NCBI GenBank assembly: GCA_949547975.1
Contig: CATITW010000022.1
Coordinates: 1 to 6,373, forward strand
Direction: 5' to 3'
Length of the DNA: 6,373 nucleotides
Origin: Cryomorphaceae bacterium
Lineage (GTDB): Bacteria; Bacteroidota; Bacteroidia; Flavobacteriales; Schleiferiaceae
Position 1 is the stretch's first letter. The number at the start of each line of letters is the position of its first letter. The notes below the pieces were generated by a model that made no database searches, had not been told where the DNA came from, and saw nothing but the letters and a program-made list of their open reading frames with translations. This document shows, one piece after another, positions 1 to 5,765 of the stretch. The position numbers and the translations under genes are program-made.

Positions 1-608
1 GTAAGGAATTGGCCGCCCATGAGTAGGATTTTAAAAGGTGCCTGAGATGCGGTGTAAGCCTCCTCGAGCCATTGCAGCTGCGCCTCACCAAACACGGTAG
101 CATTCGCGCTGTCGTGGTGCGTTCTAAAGCTCCTATTGTCTAAAAAGAACAAGTCCACTGCGCCATCTGAAAGGCTGGTAGTGCCGTAATAAGACGCGCT
201 GTCAGGCATAGGGTAGGTGGGGTTCCAAAACTGTTTGAACGCCTGCATGGTGGCTGACATACCTTTAAATGATTGATCACAATCGTTCGGACCGGCGTCA
301 TGATCGTCCCAAATGGCATAATGTGTTCCTGTTTGTAACAAGGTTGCCAGCGCAGGGGTAGCGAAGGTTTCCTGGTATTTGCCAAGCGCAGCTTCTGTGC
401 TTGCCCAGTCTTTTTTCTTCAAGTATACGTTGTCTCCAAGCCAGATGTAGGTAGGGATGGTATCAAGCGCAGCCTGCAGTGTAGGTAGGACATCCAGGTT
501 CTTGCTGGGGTCATTGCAGGAAGAAAACGCAAGGGTGGTCGTTGAGGGTTCGTTTGAAACACACGAAAGATTCAAAAGAAACGCCAAGAAGAAAAAGTTA
601 TGATTCAT
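1..608 (-). CDS. PhoD-like alkaline phosphatase / metallophosphoesterase, putative lipoprotein (3' end missing)
   Basis: The frame is open from an ATG at 608 to the window edge, giving 202 complete codons of an incomplete protein. The N-terminus (MNHNFFFLAFLLNLSC) is a hydrophobic signal peptide ending in Cys16. The NLSC context is only a loose lipobox, so lipidation is likely but not certain. PhoD-family landmarks follow in order: FSSCND (28-33), WLGDNVY (56-62), WDDHDAGPND (100-109, the metal-binding D-D-H cluster), FFLDNRSFR (154-162) and ILLMGGQF (194-201). Family members hydrolyse phosphomonoesters or phosphodiesters with bound metal ions outside the cytoplasm; the substrate here is unknown. 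The protein goes almost directly from signal peptide to catalytic domain, without the long N-terminal domain of Bacillus PhoD. In-frame ATGs at 617 and 674 are alternatives; 608 or 617 places the signal peptide correctly. The gene is divergent from the M14 peptidase gene. Confidence 0.88.
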   Translation of the reverse strand, partial: MNHNFFFLAFLLNLSCVSNEPSTTTLAFSSCNDPSKNLDVLPTLQAALDTIPTYIWLGDNVYLKKKDWASTEAALGKYQETFATPALATLLQTGTHYAIWDDHDAGPNDCDQSFKGMSATMQAFKQFWNPTYPMPDSASYYGTTSLSDGAVDLFFLDNRSFRTHHDSANATVFGEAQLQWLEEAYTASQAPFKILLMGGQFL

Positions 609-632
609 TTGTAACATTGTTGAATGCCATGC

Positions 633-646
633 AAAATGTACAATTT
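633..646. promoter_or_regulatory. Imperfect palindrome in the phosphatase/peptidase divergent gap
   Basis: The sequence AAAATGTACAATTT is symmetric around 639/640 except for one A-A mismatch pair, with a perfect TGTACA core. It lies in the 79-bp gap between two divergent genes, where both promoters should be. On the minus strand it reads TACATTTTG, one base longer than the Bacteroidota -7 box, so it could equally be a degenerate promoter element for the phosphatase. No TTG element is at the right distance, so neither reading is firm. Confidence 0.25.
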
Positions 647-687
647 CAGTGGTAACTTGGTCCTGTTGAATCATATTTTAAGGTTAA

Positions 688-1749
688 ATGTCTCCATTCA
701 GTTACAGTCACAAAGACAATCCATACATCCCCTACAACGAGCTAATCAGCATGTATAACTGGGATATACTGGGGTATTCATCCGAAGAACGTCCCATTTT
801 ATCGTGTGAATTGGGCACAGGAGATCGTTCTATTTGTGTTTGGGCCGGCATGCATGGGAATGAAACTACTGGAATACATATCATTCTGGAAATTTTGGAG
901 ATGTTTCAAAAGAAACTGCTTGCTATAGAGGGGTATACGCTACACATCATACCGGTTATTAACCCCGATGCTTACGTTCGTTATACGAGGAGAAGTGGGA
1001 TGGGAGTGGATTTGAATCGTGACTTCAGAGCGTTTCAAACGGTTGAGAGCGCTAAACTTATCGGGTGGATCAAAATGCATGAGCCCGAATTGTGTTTTAA
1101 TCTCCATGATCAGAGAACGATATTTCATGTGAACGGCCGAAGTGCTTACACATCCCTTTTAGTGCCCTCTGCAGATGCTTCTCGAGCGGTAACAGAGGCA
1201 AGACAGCAACTGATCGACAGATTAGGCCATGCGTTAGACAGCATGGGCGATCTCTCAGGAATCGGTCGGTATACGGATGAGTATTATCCGACAGCGGTAG
1301 GGGATTATTTGATGGCGCAGGATATTCCTAATATTTTGATTGAAAGCGGCGTCGATACTGGGGACTTAGAGCGCAATAAAGCGCGTGAATTCGCCGTGAG
1401 ATTATTGCTCAAGGTCTTGGAGTCTGGATCTGCAGCATCGAATACCTACTGGGAGCTACCGGAAAACAAGCAAGGCCAGCTGGAATGGGTCTTTACGAAT
1501 GTCTTGTATGCACACATGCGTGTTGACATCGCTATAAAGCGTGTAGAGGCGATGAACGGTCACCAAAAGGCGACGATTTATTTGGTCGACGACTTAGGAG
1601 ATTTGCAATCAAGACCGCGGTTGTATGATATGGATGGGACTCAGATCGCTTTGGCAGAAGCGCTTCTGCCGGATCGTCCTGTAACGGGTGTTTTTGGTGA
1701 TGTGGTCTTTGACAACGGTCAAATCCTAGTAGGGCAGCTTCCGAACTAA
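688..1749 (+). CDS. M14-family zinc carboxypeptidase, cytosolic
   Basis: This 353-residue protein carries the M14 zinc-peptidase signature. HGNE (His56, Glu59) supplies two zinc ligands. NPDAYVRYTRR (92-102) and GVDLNRDF (106-113) form the substrate-carboxylate pocket with Asn110 and Arg111. NLHDQ gives the third zinc ligand, His140, and ILIESG holds the likely catalytic Glu219. The HDQRTIF and GRY...VGD blocks resemble the compact M14 group of Bacteroidota rather than secreted digestive carboxypeptidases. There is no signal peptide, so it should act in the cytoplasm, removing C-terminal residues from peptides or acting on an amino-acyl conjugate; the substrate is unknown. Residues from about 255 to 353 form a separate C-terminal region without catalytic motifs. 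An in-frame TAA directly precedes the ATG, fixing the start. No clear ribosome-binding site or promoter box is visible. It converges on ssb. Confidence 0.87.
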   Translation: MSPFSYSHKDNPYIPYNELISMYNWDILGYSSEERPILSCELGTGDRSICVWAGMHGNETTGIHIILEILEMFQKKLLAIEGYTLHIIPVINPDAYVRYTRRSGMGVDLNRDFRAFQTVESAKLIGWIKMHEPELCFNLHDQRTIFHVNGRSAYTSLLVPSADASRAVTEARQQLIDRLGHALDSMGDLSGIGRYTDEYYPTAVGDYLMAQDIPNILIESGVDTGDLERNKAREFAVRLLLKVLESGSAASNTYWELPENKQGQLEWVFTNVLYAHMRVDIAIKRVEAMNGHQKATIYLVDDLGDLQSRPRLYDMDGTQIALAEALLPDRPVTGVFGDVVFDNGQILVGQLPN

Positions 1750-1755
1750 AAAAAA

Positions 1756-1796
1756 CCTTCTACCTAAAAGCACATCGTTGCGCATTAAGTAGAAGG
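1756..1796 (-). terminator. Two-tier hairpin terminator of ssb, also between convergent genes
   Basis: CCTTCTAC (1756-1763) pairs perfectly with GTAGAAGG (1789-1796). Inside the loop a second helix forms from GCAC(A/G)-type arms around 1770-1783 (minus strand GCGCA-ACGA-TGTGC, one G-U pair). On the minus strand the stem is followed by eight U residues (the A run at 1748-1755, which overlaps the peptidase stop codon). This makes a good intrinsic terminator for ssb. On the plus strand it is followed only by AATTTCG, so it is a weaker terminator for the peptidase gene. Confidence 0.8.
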
Positions 1797-1823
1797 AATT
1801 TCGTTCTCGTCGGTCAGATCGCG

Positions 1824-2156
1824 TTAATCTGCTTTTTTGCCGCCAAGCATCAGCATGTCTTTCGCAATGACTTCGGTAAAGTAGCGCTTGATGCCCTCCT
1901 CATTTTCATAACTGCGCGTTACGAGCCTGCCGCTAATGCCGACTTTGTCACCTTTCTTTAAGAACTGTTCCATAGTTGTTGCTAAACCACCCCATGCGAC
2001 GATGTTGTGCCAGTCGGTGAGCGTCTTTTTGTTACCGTCGCTGTCTTTGTATACGGTGTTGGTAGCAATGGTAAAGGAGGTCTTTACCGAATCGTTGATT
2101 TGTTTTGCCTCAGGGTCCATACCTAAACGGCCGATGAGCTGAACTTGATTTTCCAT
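1824..2156 (-). CDS. ssb: Single-stranded DNA-binding protein, short form without acidic tail
   Basis: The 110-residue product is an SSB-type OB fold along nearly its whole length. It opens with MENQVQLIGRLGMDPEAK, followed by SFTIATN (27-33), TDWHNIVAWG (47-56, with the DNA-stacking Trp49 and Trp55) and FLKKGDKVGISGRLVTRSY (65-83). Such proteins bind and protect single-stranded DNA in replication, recombination and repair. It ends in GGKKAD just after the OB fold. The linker and the acidic DDIPF-like tip by which canonical bacterial SSBs recruit partners are absent. It may therefore be a second, specialised SSB rather than the main replicative one. It lies 83 bp downstream of the ACT-domain gene on the same strand. 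A hairpin lies in its leader and a strong terminator follows it. Confidence 0.93.
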   Translation of the reverse strand: MENQVQLIGRLGMDPEAKQINDSVKTSFTIATNTVYKDSDGNKKTLTDWHNIVAWGGLATTMEQFLKKGDKVGISGRLVTRSYENEEGIKRYFTEVIAKDMLMLGGKKAD

Positions 2157-2177
2157 AATAATGGGTTTTAGGTTATC

Positions 2178-2197
2178 GTTCCTAATAAATTGGGAAC
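2178..2197 (-). promoter_or_regulatory. Hairpin in the ssb leader
   Basis: The arms GTTCCTAA (2178-2185) and TTGGGAAC (2190-2197) form an 8-bp stem with one G-U pair and a 4-base TAAA loop. It ends 22 bases upstream of the ssb start. No T run follows on the minus strand, so it is not a standard terminator for the ACT-domain gene. An attenuator, mRNA-stability element or protein-binding palindrome is possible. Confidence 0.45.
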
Positions 2198-2212
2198 AGC
2201 CGCTGACACCTC

Positions 2213-2220
2213 CAAAAATT
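2213..2220 (-). promoter_or_regulatory. Possible ssb -7 promoter box
   Basis: On the minus strand these bases read AATTTTTG, matching the Bacteroidota TAnnTTTG box at every defined position but the first. Initiation here would give ssb its own transcript with a leader of about 50 bases containing the hairpin at 2178-2197. No TTG is seen at the usual -33 spacing, so confidence is low and cotranscription with the ACT-domain gene remains possible. Confidence 0.3.
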
Positions 2221-2239
2221 GTGGAAAAGTAAAAGTTAC

Positions 2240-2899
2240 TTACACCGGCTTTTTGACCGTATTGATCACGGCAAACGCCGCATTCACATCGTTGCTATGT
2301 ACGATAAACGTGGCTTCGTTCGAAGTGGATATAATTTCTTGAATAGGCACTCCTGCTGAGGCGATGTGCTTGAAGAAGTAGTAATACAGACCGATCACCT
2401 CAGAACTGCTGTTGGGCAATTGCAGTGTGATGGCGCTTAGGTTTTTGTGGGAACCGATCAATTTCTCGCCTTTCATCGCCGATTCTAGTGCATCCAAGGC
2501 GTTTTCACTGATCACGATAGTAGTTTCCTCCATGCCGCCTGTAAAGCTGTGAAATCCCTTGTAATCTGATCCTAACGCTTTTAGAAAAGCCGATTGTTTT
2601 TCGGGCAGTCGGTTTGTTTTTTCAAAGGTTAATGCGACCAAATTTGAACGTACGATGATATCGCCCAGACTTGCAATGAACTGCTGAAGGCGGTGTTGCA
2701 TCTTTAATCGAAGCTTCGGTTCCCGTCTTCGAATGGCCATGACAATAGCGCTCTCTTTGACTTCATTTCCCATGAATTCGGAGATCGTAGGCTGCAAGAC
2801 ACGTGCAAGGGAGCTGAGATTGATCAAATCCTCTTGCAGGGCTTCTTCCAAAAATGGACGCTGTCTAAGGCATTCTTCGAGCGCTTCACGTAAATTCAT
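2240..2899 (-). CDS. ACT-domain regulatory-like protein, aspartokinase-type ACT pair
   Basis: With the start at 2899 (MNLREALEE) the product has 219 residues. Residues 1-60 are helical and include a block (LSSLARVLQPTISEFMGNEVKESAIVMAIRRR, about 28-59) resembling a small winged-helix or HTH-like module. Residues from about 84 to 146 and 154 to 215 look like two successive ACT-type folds. The second (LSAITLQLP, GLYYYFFKHIASAGVPIQEI, EATFIVHSNDVNAAFAVI) closely resembles the ligand-binding ACT domains of aspartokinase. ACT domains usually bind amino acids and control a linked enzyme; no catalytic domain is present, so a free-standing sensor or regulator is inferred. The frame stays open up to 3025. 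The 2899 start is preferred because a good promoter lies at 2918-2948 and a longer form would overlap the divergent flavoprotein gene. Confidence 0.7.
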   Translation of the reverse strand: MNLREALEECLRQRPFLEEALQEDLINLSSLARVLQPTISEFMGNEVKESAIVMAIRRREPKLRLKMQHRLQQFIASLGDIIVRSNLVALTFEKTNRLPEKQSAFLKALGSDYKGFHSFTGGMEETTIVISENALDALESAMKGEKLIGSHKNLSAITLQLPNSSSEVIGLYYYFFKHIASAGVPIQEIISTSNEATFIVHSNDVNAAFAVINTVKKPV

Positions 2900-2917
2900 A
2901 GTACTACTATTTGTTAG

Positions 2918-2948
2918 CAAAAGTACTTCTTTGTGAGATTTGTAACAA
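2918..2948 (-). promoter_or_regulatory. Bacteroidota-type promoter of the ACT-domain gene
   Basis: Reading the minus strand, TTG (2946-2948) is followed after 20 bases by TACTTTTG (2918-2925), an exact match to the TAnnTTTG -7 box used by the primary sigma factor of Bacteroidota. The ATG at 2899 lies 18 bases past the box, giving a short leader. This supports 2899 over the upstream start at 3025. Confidence 0.65.
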
Positions 2949-2969
2949 GTTGTTCCTGTACCCAATTCC

Positions 2970-2998
2970 TTGTGCCCACCAATTCTATCGTATTTTTG
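2970..2998 (+). promoter_or_regulatory. Bacteroidota-type promoter of the flavoprotein gene
   Basis: TTG (2970-2972), an 18-base spacer and TATTTTTG (2991-2998) match the TTG / TAnnTTTG promoter pattern of Bacteroidota. Only four bases separate the box from the ATG at 3003. Transcription should therefore start at or within a few bases of the start codon, giving a leaderless or nearly leaderless mRNA. Confidence 0.65.
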
Positions 2999-3002
2999 CC
3001 CT

Positions 3003-4229
3003 ATGAGCGAACACATTGTAATCATCGGAGGCGGTGCGGCGGGCTTTTATGCAGCCATTGCCTGTGCCGAAGCTAATCCGGAGCTGAAAGTCACCATCCT
3101 TGAAAAAGGGAAGGAGGTGCTTGGAAAAGTACTGATCAGCGGCGGCGGCCGTTGCAATGTCACGCACGCTTGTTTCGACCCGAGAGAATTGGCCACGCAT
3201 TATCCTAGAGGGGAGCGCGAATTATTAGGACCGTTTCACAAATTTCAACCGGGCGATACGATGGAGTGGTTTGCCGACCGCGGCGTGGAACTAAAAATAG
3301 AGTCCGACAATCGCGTATTTCCTGTGACAGATTCCTCGCACACCATTGCGGATTGTTTGTTGGACATGGCTGCAGCGGCGAATATTGACGTTCGCAAAAG
3401 CTGTGGTGTAAAGTCGTTTCAGCAGCTAGAGGACGGCACTTGGTCCATCTCAACGACCCGTGGCGAGGAGCTTACGGCGGATAAGTTGATGGTCGCGCCA
3501 GGTTCTTCAAAGGCGATGTTGGACCAATTAAAAAAATTGGGCCACAGAATCGTCCCAACCGTACCTTCCTTGTTCACATTCAACATCAAAGACCCTAGAA
3601 TCAAAGGGTTAAGTGGCATCAGCTTGCCAAATGCCACCATCCAAGTCGCCGCATCAGATTTAGAAGCTTCGGGCCCACTGCTGATCACGCATTGGGGAAT
3701 GTCCGGGCCTGCAATCTTGCGTTTGAGCGCCTGGGGTGCCCGCGAATTAAACGACCGATTCTACCGTTTTCCCATCCTGGTGAATTGGATCGGAAAAGAG
3801 CTCGATGACGTGCTGGCCGACTTTCAGCAGGAAAAGAAGCTTTCGGGCAAAAAACGCATCGGAAACCACGCGCATTACGGCGTACCACTTCGCCTTTGGA
3901 AATCCATGGTAGAAGGCGCCGGCATCAAACCCACCGCAACTTGGGGCGATCTTTCGGGAAAACAAGTCAAAGCGCTTGCCGCTGAACTTAGTGCTTCGGT
4001 CTTCCAAGTCACCGGAAAAAGCACGTTCAAGGAAGAGTTTGTCACCGCTGGAGGTGTAGATTTAAAAGATGAGGACTTCAAAAACTTCGCTTCGCGCATT
4101 GTTCCCAACCTCTACTTTGCTGGCGAAATCCTGGACATCGACGGCATCACCGGAGGTTTCAACTTTCAAGCCGCTTGGACGGGCGGTTGGCTGGCCGGAA
4201 ATGCCATGGCTGGATATCCTATAGACTAG
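3003..4229 (+). CDS. NAD(P)/FAD-dependent oxidoreductase, BaiN/YhiN/HI0933 family
   Basis: The 408-residue product, of normal length for the family, begins with a FAD-binding Rossmann motif (IVIIGGGAAGFYAAIA, 5-20), with Glu34 at the end of the second strand to hold the ribose. The family signature SGGGRCNVT is at 46-54. Further marks are a VPSLFTF strand, GPLLITHWGMSGPAILRLS in the middle insertion domain, TAGGVDL, and the C-terminal FAD block beginning LYFAGEILDIDGITGG. The family is widespread and often annotated as aminoacetone oxidase or BaiN-like; its physiological substrate is uncertain. It should be a soluble cytoplasmic flavoprotein. An in-frame ATG at 2970 would place the promoter's -7 box inside the coding sequence and add 11 residues before the Rossmann strand, so 3003 is chosen. 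Its stop codon overlaps that of the convergent helical-repeat gene. Confidence 0.92.
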   Translation: MSEHIVIIGGGAAGFYAAIACAEANPELKVTILEKGKEVLGKVLISGGGRCNVTHACFDPRELATHYPRGERELLGPFHKFQPGDTMEWFADRGVELKIESDNRVFPVTDSSHTIADCLLDMAAAANIDVRKSCGVKSFQQLEDGTWSISTTRGEELTADKLMVAPGSSKAMLDQLKKLGHRIVPTVPSLFTFNIKDPRIKGLSGISLPNATIQVAASDLEASGPLLITHWGMSGPAILRLSAWGARELNDRFYRFPILVNWIGKELDDVLADFQQEKKLSGKKRIGNHAHYGVPLRLWKSMVEGAGIKPTATWGDLSGKQVKALAAELSASVFQVTGKSTFKEEFVTAGGVDLKDEDFKNFASRIVPNLYFAGEILDIDGITGGFNFQAAWTGGWLAGNAMAGYPID

Positions 4230-4762
4230 ATTAGGCCTGCCTTTAAGAGGTCTTTTCGCACATGTCTAGCGCGCGCTTTTAACCCCGGATTTGCATGCTC
4301 GAGCACCATTTCGATGCTTTCATCGAGCTCCGTCGCCAATTCTGGATACCGCAACACCAGCCTGTACAACACACTCATCCCATAGACACGTGGCGCTTGT
4401 GCCACACTCGGAGTCATCATCTTCTCGAAGCAGAAATCGATCAAATAGCTTTCCGTTTCCTCGTCTTTTGGCAAGGTATATTTCGAGAGGTAACGCAAGA
4501 TGAACCGCATCTCAGCATCCGTTTTCGTTTGGCTTAATTGGTCCACCATCCGAGGCAAATAGGGGATGAACACCTCCGGATTTCGATCGCTCACGTGGTG
4601 TAAAATCCAATTTGCCCTTTTGCGCTCACGCTCATTCCCTCCAAACGCCTTTTCCATCACTTCTTCCAGCGCCTCTGACTCGCTGCACGCACGTCGTATC
4701 CAGCCGTCATACACGTAGTCCTTATCTATAGTATGCTCGTTCAGTGCGGTTTCAAGGTCCAT
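4226..4762 (-). CDS. Small all-helical protein with HEAT-like repeats, function unknown
   Basis: The 178-residue product has no signal peptide, membrane segment or catalytic motif. It reads as a chain of amphipathic helices in HEAT-like pairs: helices around RKRANWILHHVSD and IPYLPRMVDQL, then MRFILRYLSKY, VYGMSVLYRLVLRYPELATEL, and a final MVLEHANPGLKARARHVRKDLLKAGL that is typical of the last repeat of such proteins. HEAT-type solenoids normally serve as protein-binding scaffolds; no partner can be inferred. It is highly charged and probably cytoplasmic. Its stop codon shares bases with that of the flavoprotein gene. Its start lies 112 bp from the divergent repressor gene, just downstream of an A8/T8 tract, and no convincing -7 box was found for it. 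The HEAT assignment rests on pattern only. Confidence 0.75.
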   Translation of the reverse strand: MDLETALNEHTIDKDYVYDGWIRRACSESEALEEVMEKAFGGNERERKRANWILHHVSDRNPEVFIPYLPRMVDQLSQTKTDAEMRFILRYLSKYTLPKDEETESYLIDFCFEKMMTPSVAQAPRVYGMSVLYRLVLRYPELATELDESIEMVLEHANPGLKARARHVRKDLLKAGLI

Positions 4763-4796
4763 CTCAAAAAAAATAAATCAACAAATGATGAAATTA

Positions 4797-4817
4797 TTAG
4801 AAATCTAATTAAATTAG
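4797..4817. promoter_or_regulatory. Putative operator: overlapping TTAG/CTAA palindromes
   Basis: Two inverted repeats share a half-site. TTAGA (4797-4801) and TCTAA (4804-4808) flank two bases. CTAATT (4805-4810) and AATTAG (4812-4817) flank one base and are perfectly complementary. The result is three alternating TTAG/CTAA half-sites, 8-9 bp apart, in the 112-bp gap between the divergent helical-repeat and XRE-S24 genes. Palindromic half-sites next to a dimeric repressor's own gene suggest an autoregulatory operator. AT-richness makes chance symmetry possible. Confidence 0.4.
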
Positions 4818-4831
4818 CATTGTAAAACAAG

Positions 4832-4856
4832 AGCGCCCTACATGCCCTTAAGCGCT
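4832..4856. repeat. Inverted repeat AGCGC / GCGCT upstream of the repressor gene
   Basis: AGCGC (4832-4836) is repeated inversely as GCGCT (4852-4856) across 15 bases. The second arm is itself part of the palindrome AGCGCT (4851-4856). It ends 18 bases before the XRE-S24 start and could be a leader hairpin or a second protein-binding site. The arms are short, so this is only suggestive. Confidence 0.25.
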
Positions 4857-4874
4857 ACCTAAAGATACGTTGTT

Positions 4875-5657
4875 ATGAACTATGTAAAGAACAATCTGAA
4901 GTTCCTCCGGAAAAAGGAAGGTCTAACCCAGGAGCAACTCGCCACAAAAATCGGTGTCAAGCGTGCTATGATTGGTGCCTACGAAGAAGGTCGAGCAGAA
5001 CCCCGTTTACATACGCTTCAGCACATTGCAGGCTACTTTCAGGTCCGTCTCGATGACTTTGTGAACCGAGACCTCTCCGGGGCTTCATCGATACCAAAGG
5101 CCGACGTCAGCGGTGCACAGCTTCGCATTCTACCCGTTGTCGTAGACGGTACAGAAGAGAAAGAGCTGGGCACACTCGTTCCAGTAAAAGCTTCTGCAGG
5201 GTACCTAAGTGGCTACGGCGATGCAGATTACATCGGCGCACTTCCGCGTTTTTCAATGCCTTTCCCTGAACTGCCTCAAGACCGTACCTACCGCGTATTT
5301 CAGATCCGTGGGGAAAGCATGTTGCCCATCAAACCAGGCTCTTATGTCATCACGGAATACATTCAAGACTGGAAGTCCATTCGCAACGACGAATGCTACG
5401 TACTGATCACCAAAGATGAAGGTGTCGTTTACAAGCGTGTAATCAACAACTTACACATCGGCGAACTCTTGTTAAAGTCGGATAATCCACAGTTTGCGCC
5501 GTACACCGTACCTGTCGATCGCATGGTCGAGGTATGGAAGGCAGTAGGCTATACCAGCTTTGAGTTGCCCTCTGCTGGAAATAATCAAGACATGTCTCAA
5601 CTCATGCACATGATGGCTGATCTCAAAAAAGAAATGAATCAGTTGAAAGACAGTTAA
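4875..5657 (+). CDS. XRE-type HTH repressor with S24 (LexA/UmuD/CI-like) self-cleavage domain
   Basis: The 260-residue protein starts with a classic XRE/Cro-CI helix-turn-helix (about 5-63: LKFLRKKEGLTQEQLATKIGVKRAMIGAYEEGR, then LHTLQHIAGYF). A linker follows, then an S24 peptidase fold (about 100-222). The likely autocleavage bond is Ala108-Gly109 in VKASAGYL. The nucleophile Ser148 lies in RGESMLP and the general base Lys187 in VVYKRV, placed as in LexA, UmuD and lambda CI. Such proteins repress as dimers and are inactivated by RecA-stimulated self-cleavage after DNA damage. A short helical tail with heptad character (238-260) extends beyond the S24 fold. It precedes dinB on the same strand with a 108-bp gap, suggesting control of the polymerase gene. 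It is distinct from standard LexA, which has a winged-helix N-terminus, and could derive from a prophage-type repressor, but no other phage gene is seen. Confidence 0.9.
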   Translation: MNYVKNNLKFLRKKEGLTQEQLATKIGVKRAMIGAYEEGRAEPRLHTLQHIAGYFQVRLDDFVNRDLSGASSIPKADVSGAQLRILPVVVDGTEEKELGTLVPVKASAGYLSGYGDADYIGALPRFSMPFPELPQDRTYRVFQIRGESMLPIKPGSYVITEYIQDWKSIRNDECYVLITKDEGVVYKRVINNLHIGELLLKSDNPQFAPYTVPVDRMVEVWKAVGYTSFELPSAGNNQDMSQLMHMMADLKKEMNQLKDS

Positions 5658-5691
5658 ATAGATCAACACAAATACCTAGAATCACCATGTA

Positions 5692-5715
5692 TTGAGCGGC
5701 CTTTGAGCCGCTCGA
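5692..5715. promoter_or_regulatory. Strong hairpin between the repressor gene and dinB
   Basis: GAGCGGC (5694-5700) and GCCGCTC (5707-5713) pair perfectly over 7 bp with a 6-base loop. A flanking T-G and T-A pair extend the stem to 9. It lies 36 bases after the repressor stop and 52 bases before the dinB ATG. No T run follows on either strand, so it is not a textbook intrinsic terminator. It could be an attenuator, an mRNA processing or stability element, or a protein-binding palindrome. Confidence 0.55.
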
Positions 5716-5765
5716 CTTGCCTGTACTATGCCCATTTTCAACTAGCTACTAAACGACAATCACCT

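Noticed and set aside
140..385. Minus-strand 81-residue open frame
   Set aside because: It is a different frame inside the phosphatase gene, whose real frame shows PhoD motifs throughout.
2970..3002. Earlier ATG for the flavoprotein gene
   Set aside because: It would encode 11 residues through the -7 box before the Rossmann strand, which normally begins within a few residues of the N-terminus.
2900..3025. N-terminal extension of the ACT-domain protein by 42 residues (start at 3025)
   Set aside because: It would overlap the divergent flavoprotein start and contain both promoters; the extension (Cys/Gly-rich) does not look like a conserved domain.
3525..3541. A7 run flanked by CCAAT/ATTGG in the flavoprotein gene, as a slippery site or hairpin
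   Set aside because: The frame continues normally through it with conserved protein on both sides; no alternative product of note follows.
3205..4108. Several minus-strand open frames under the flavoprotein gene
   Set aside because: They are antisense shadows; the plus-strand frame carries the family motifs end to end.
4291..4537. Two plus-strand open frames of 70-80 residues
   Set aside because: They are antisense shadows of the helical-repeat gene with no conserved features or start signals.
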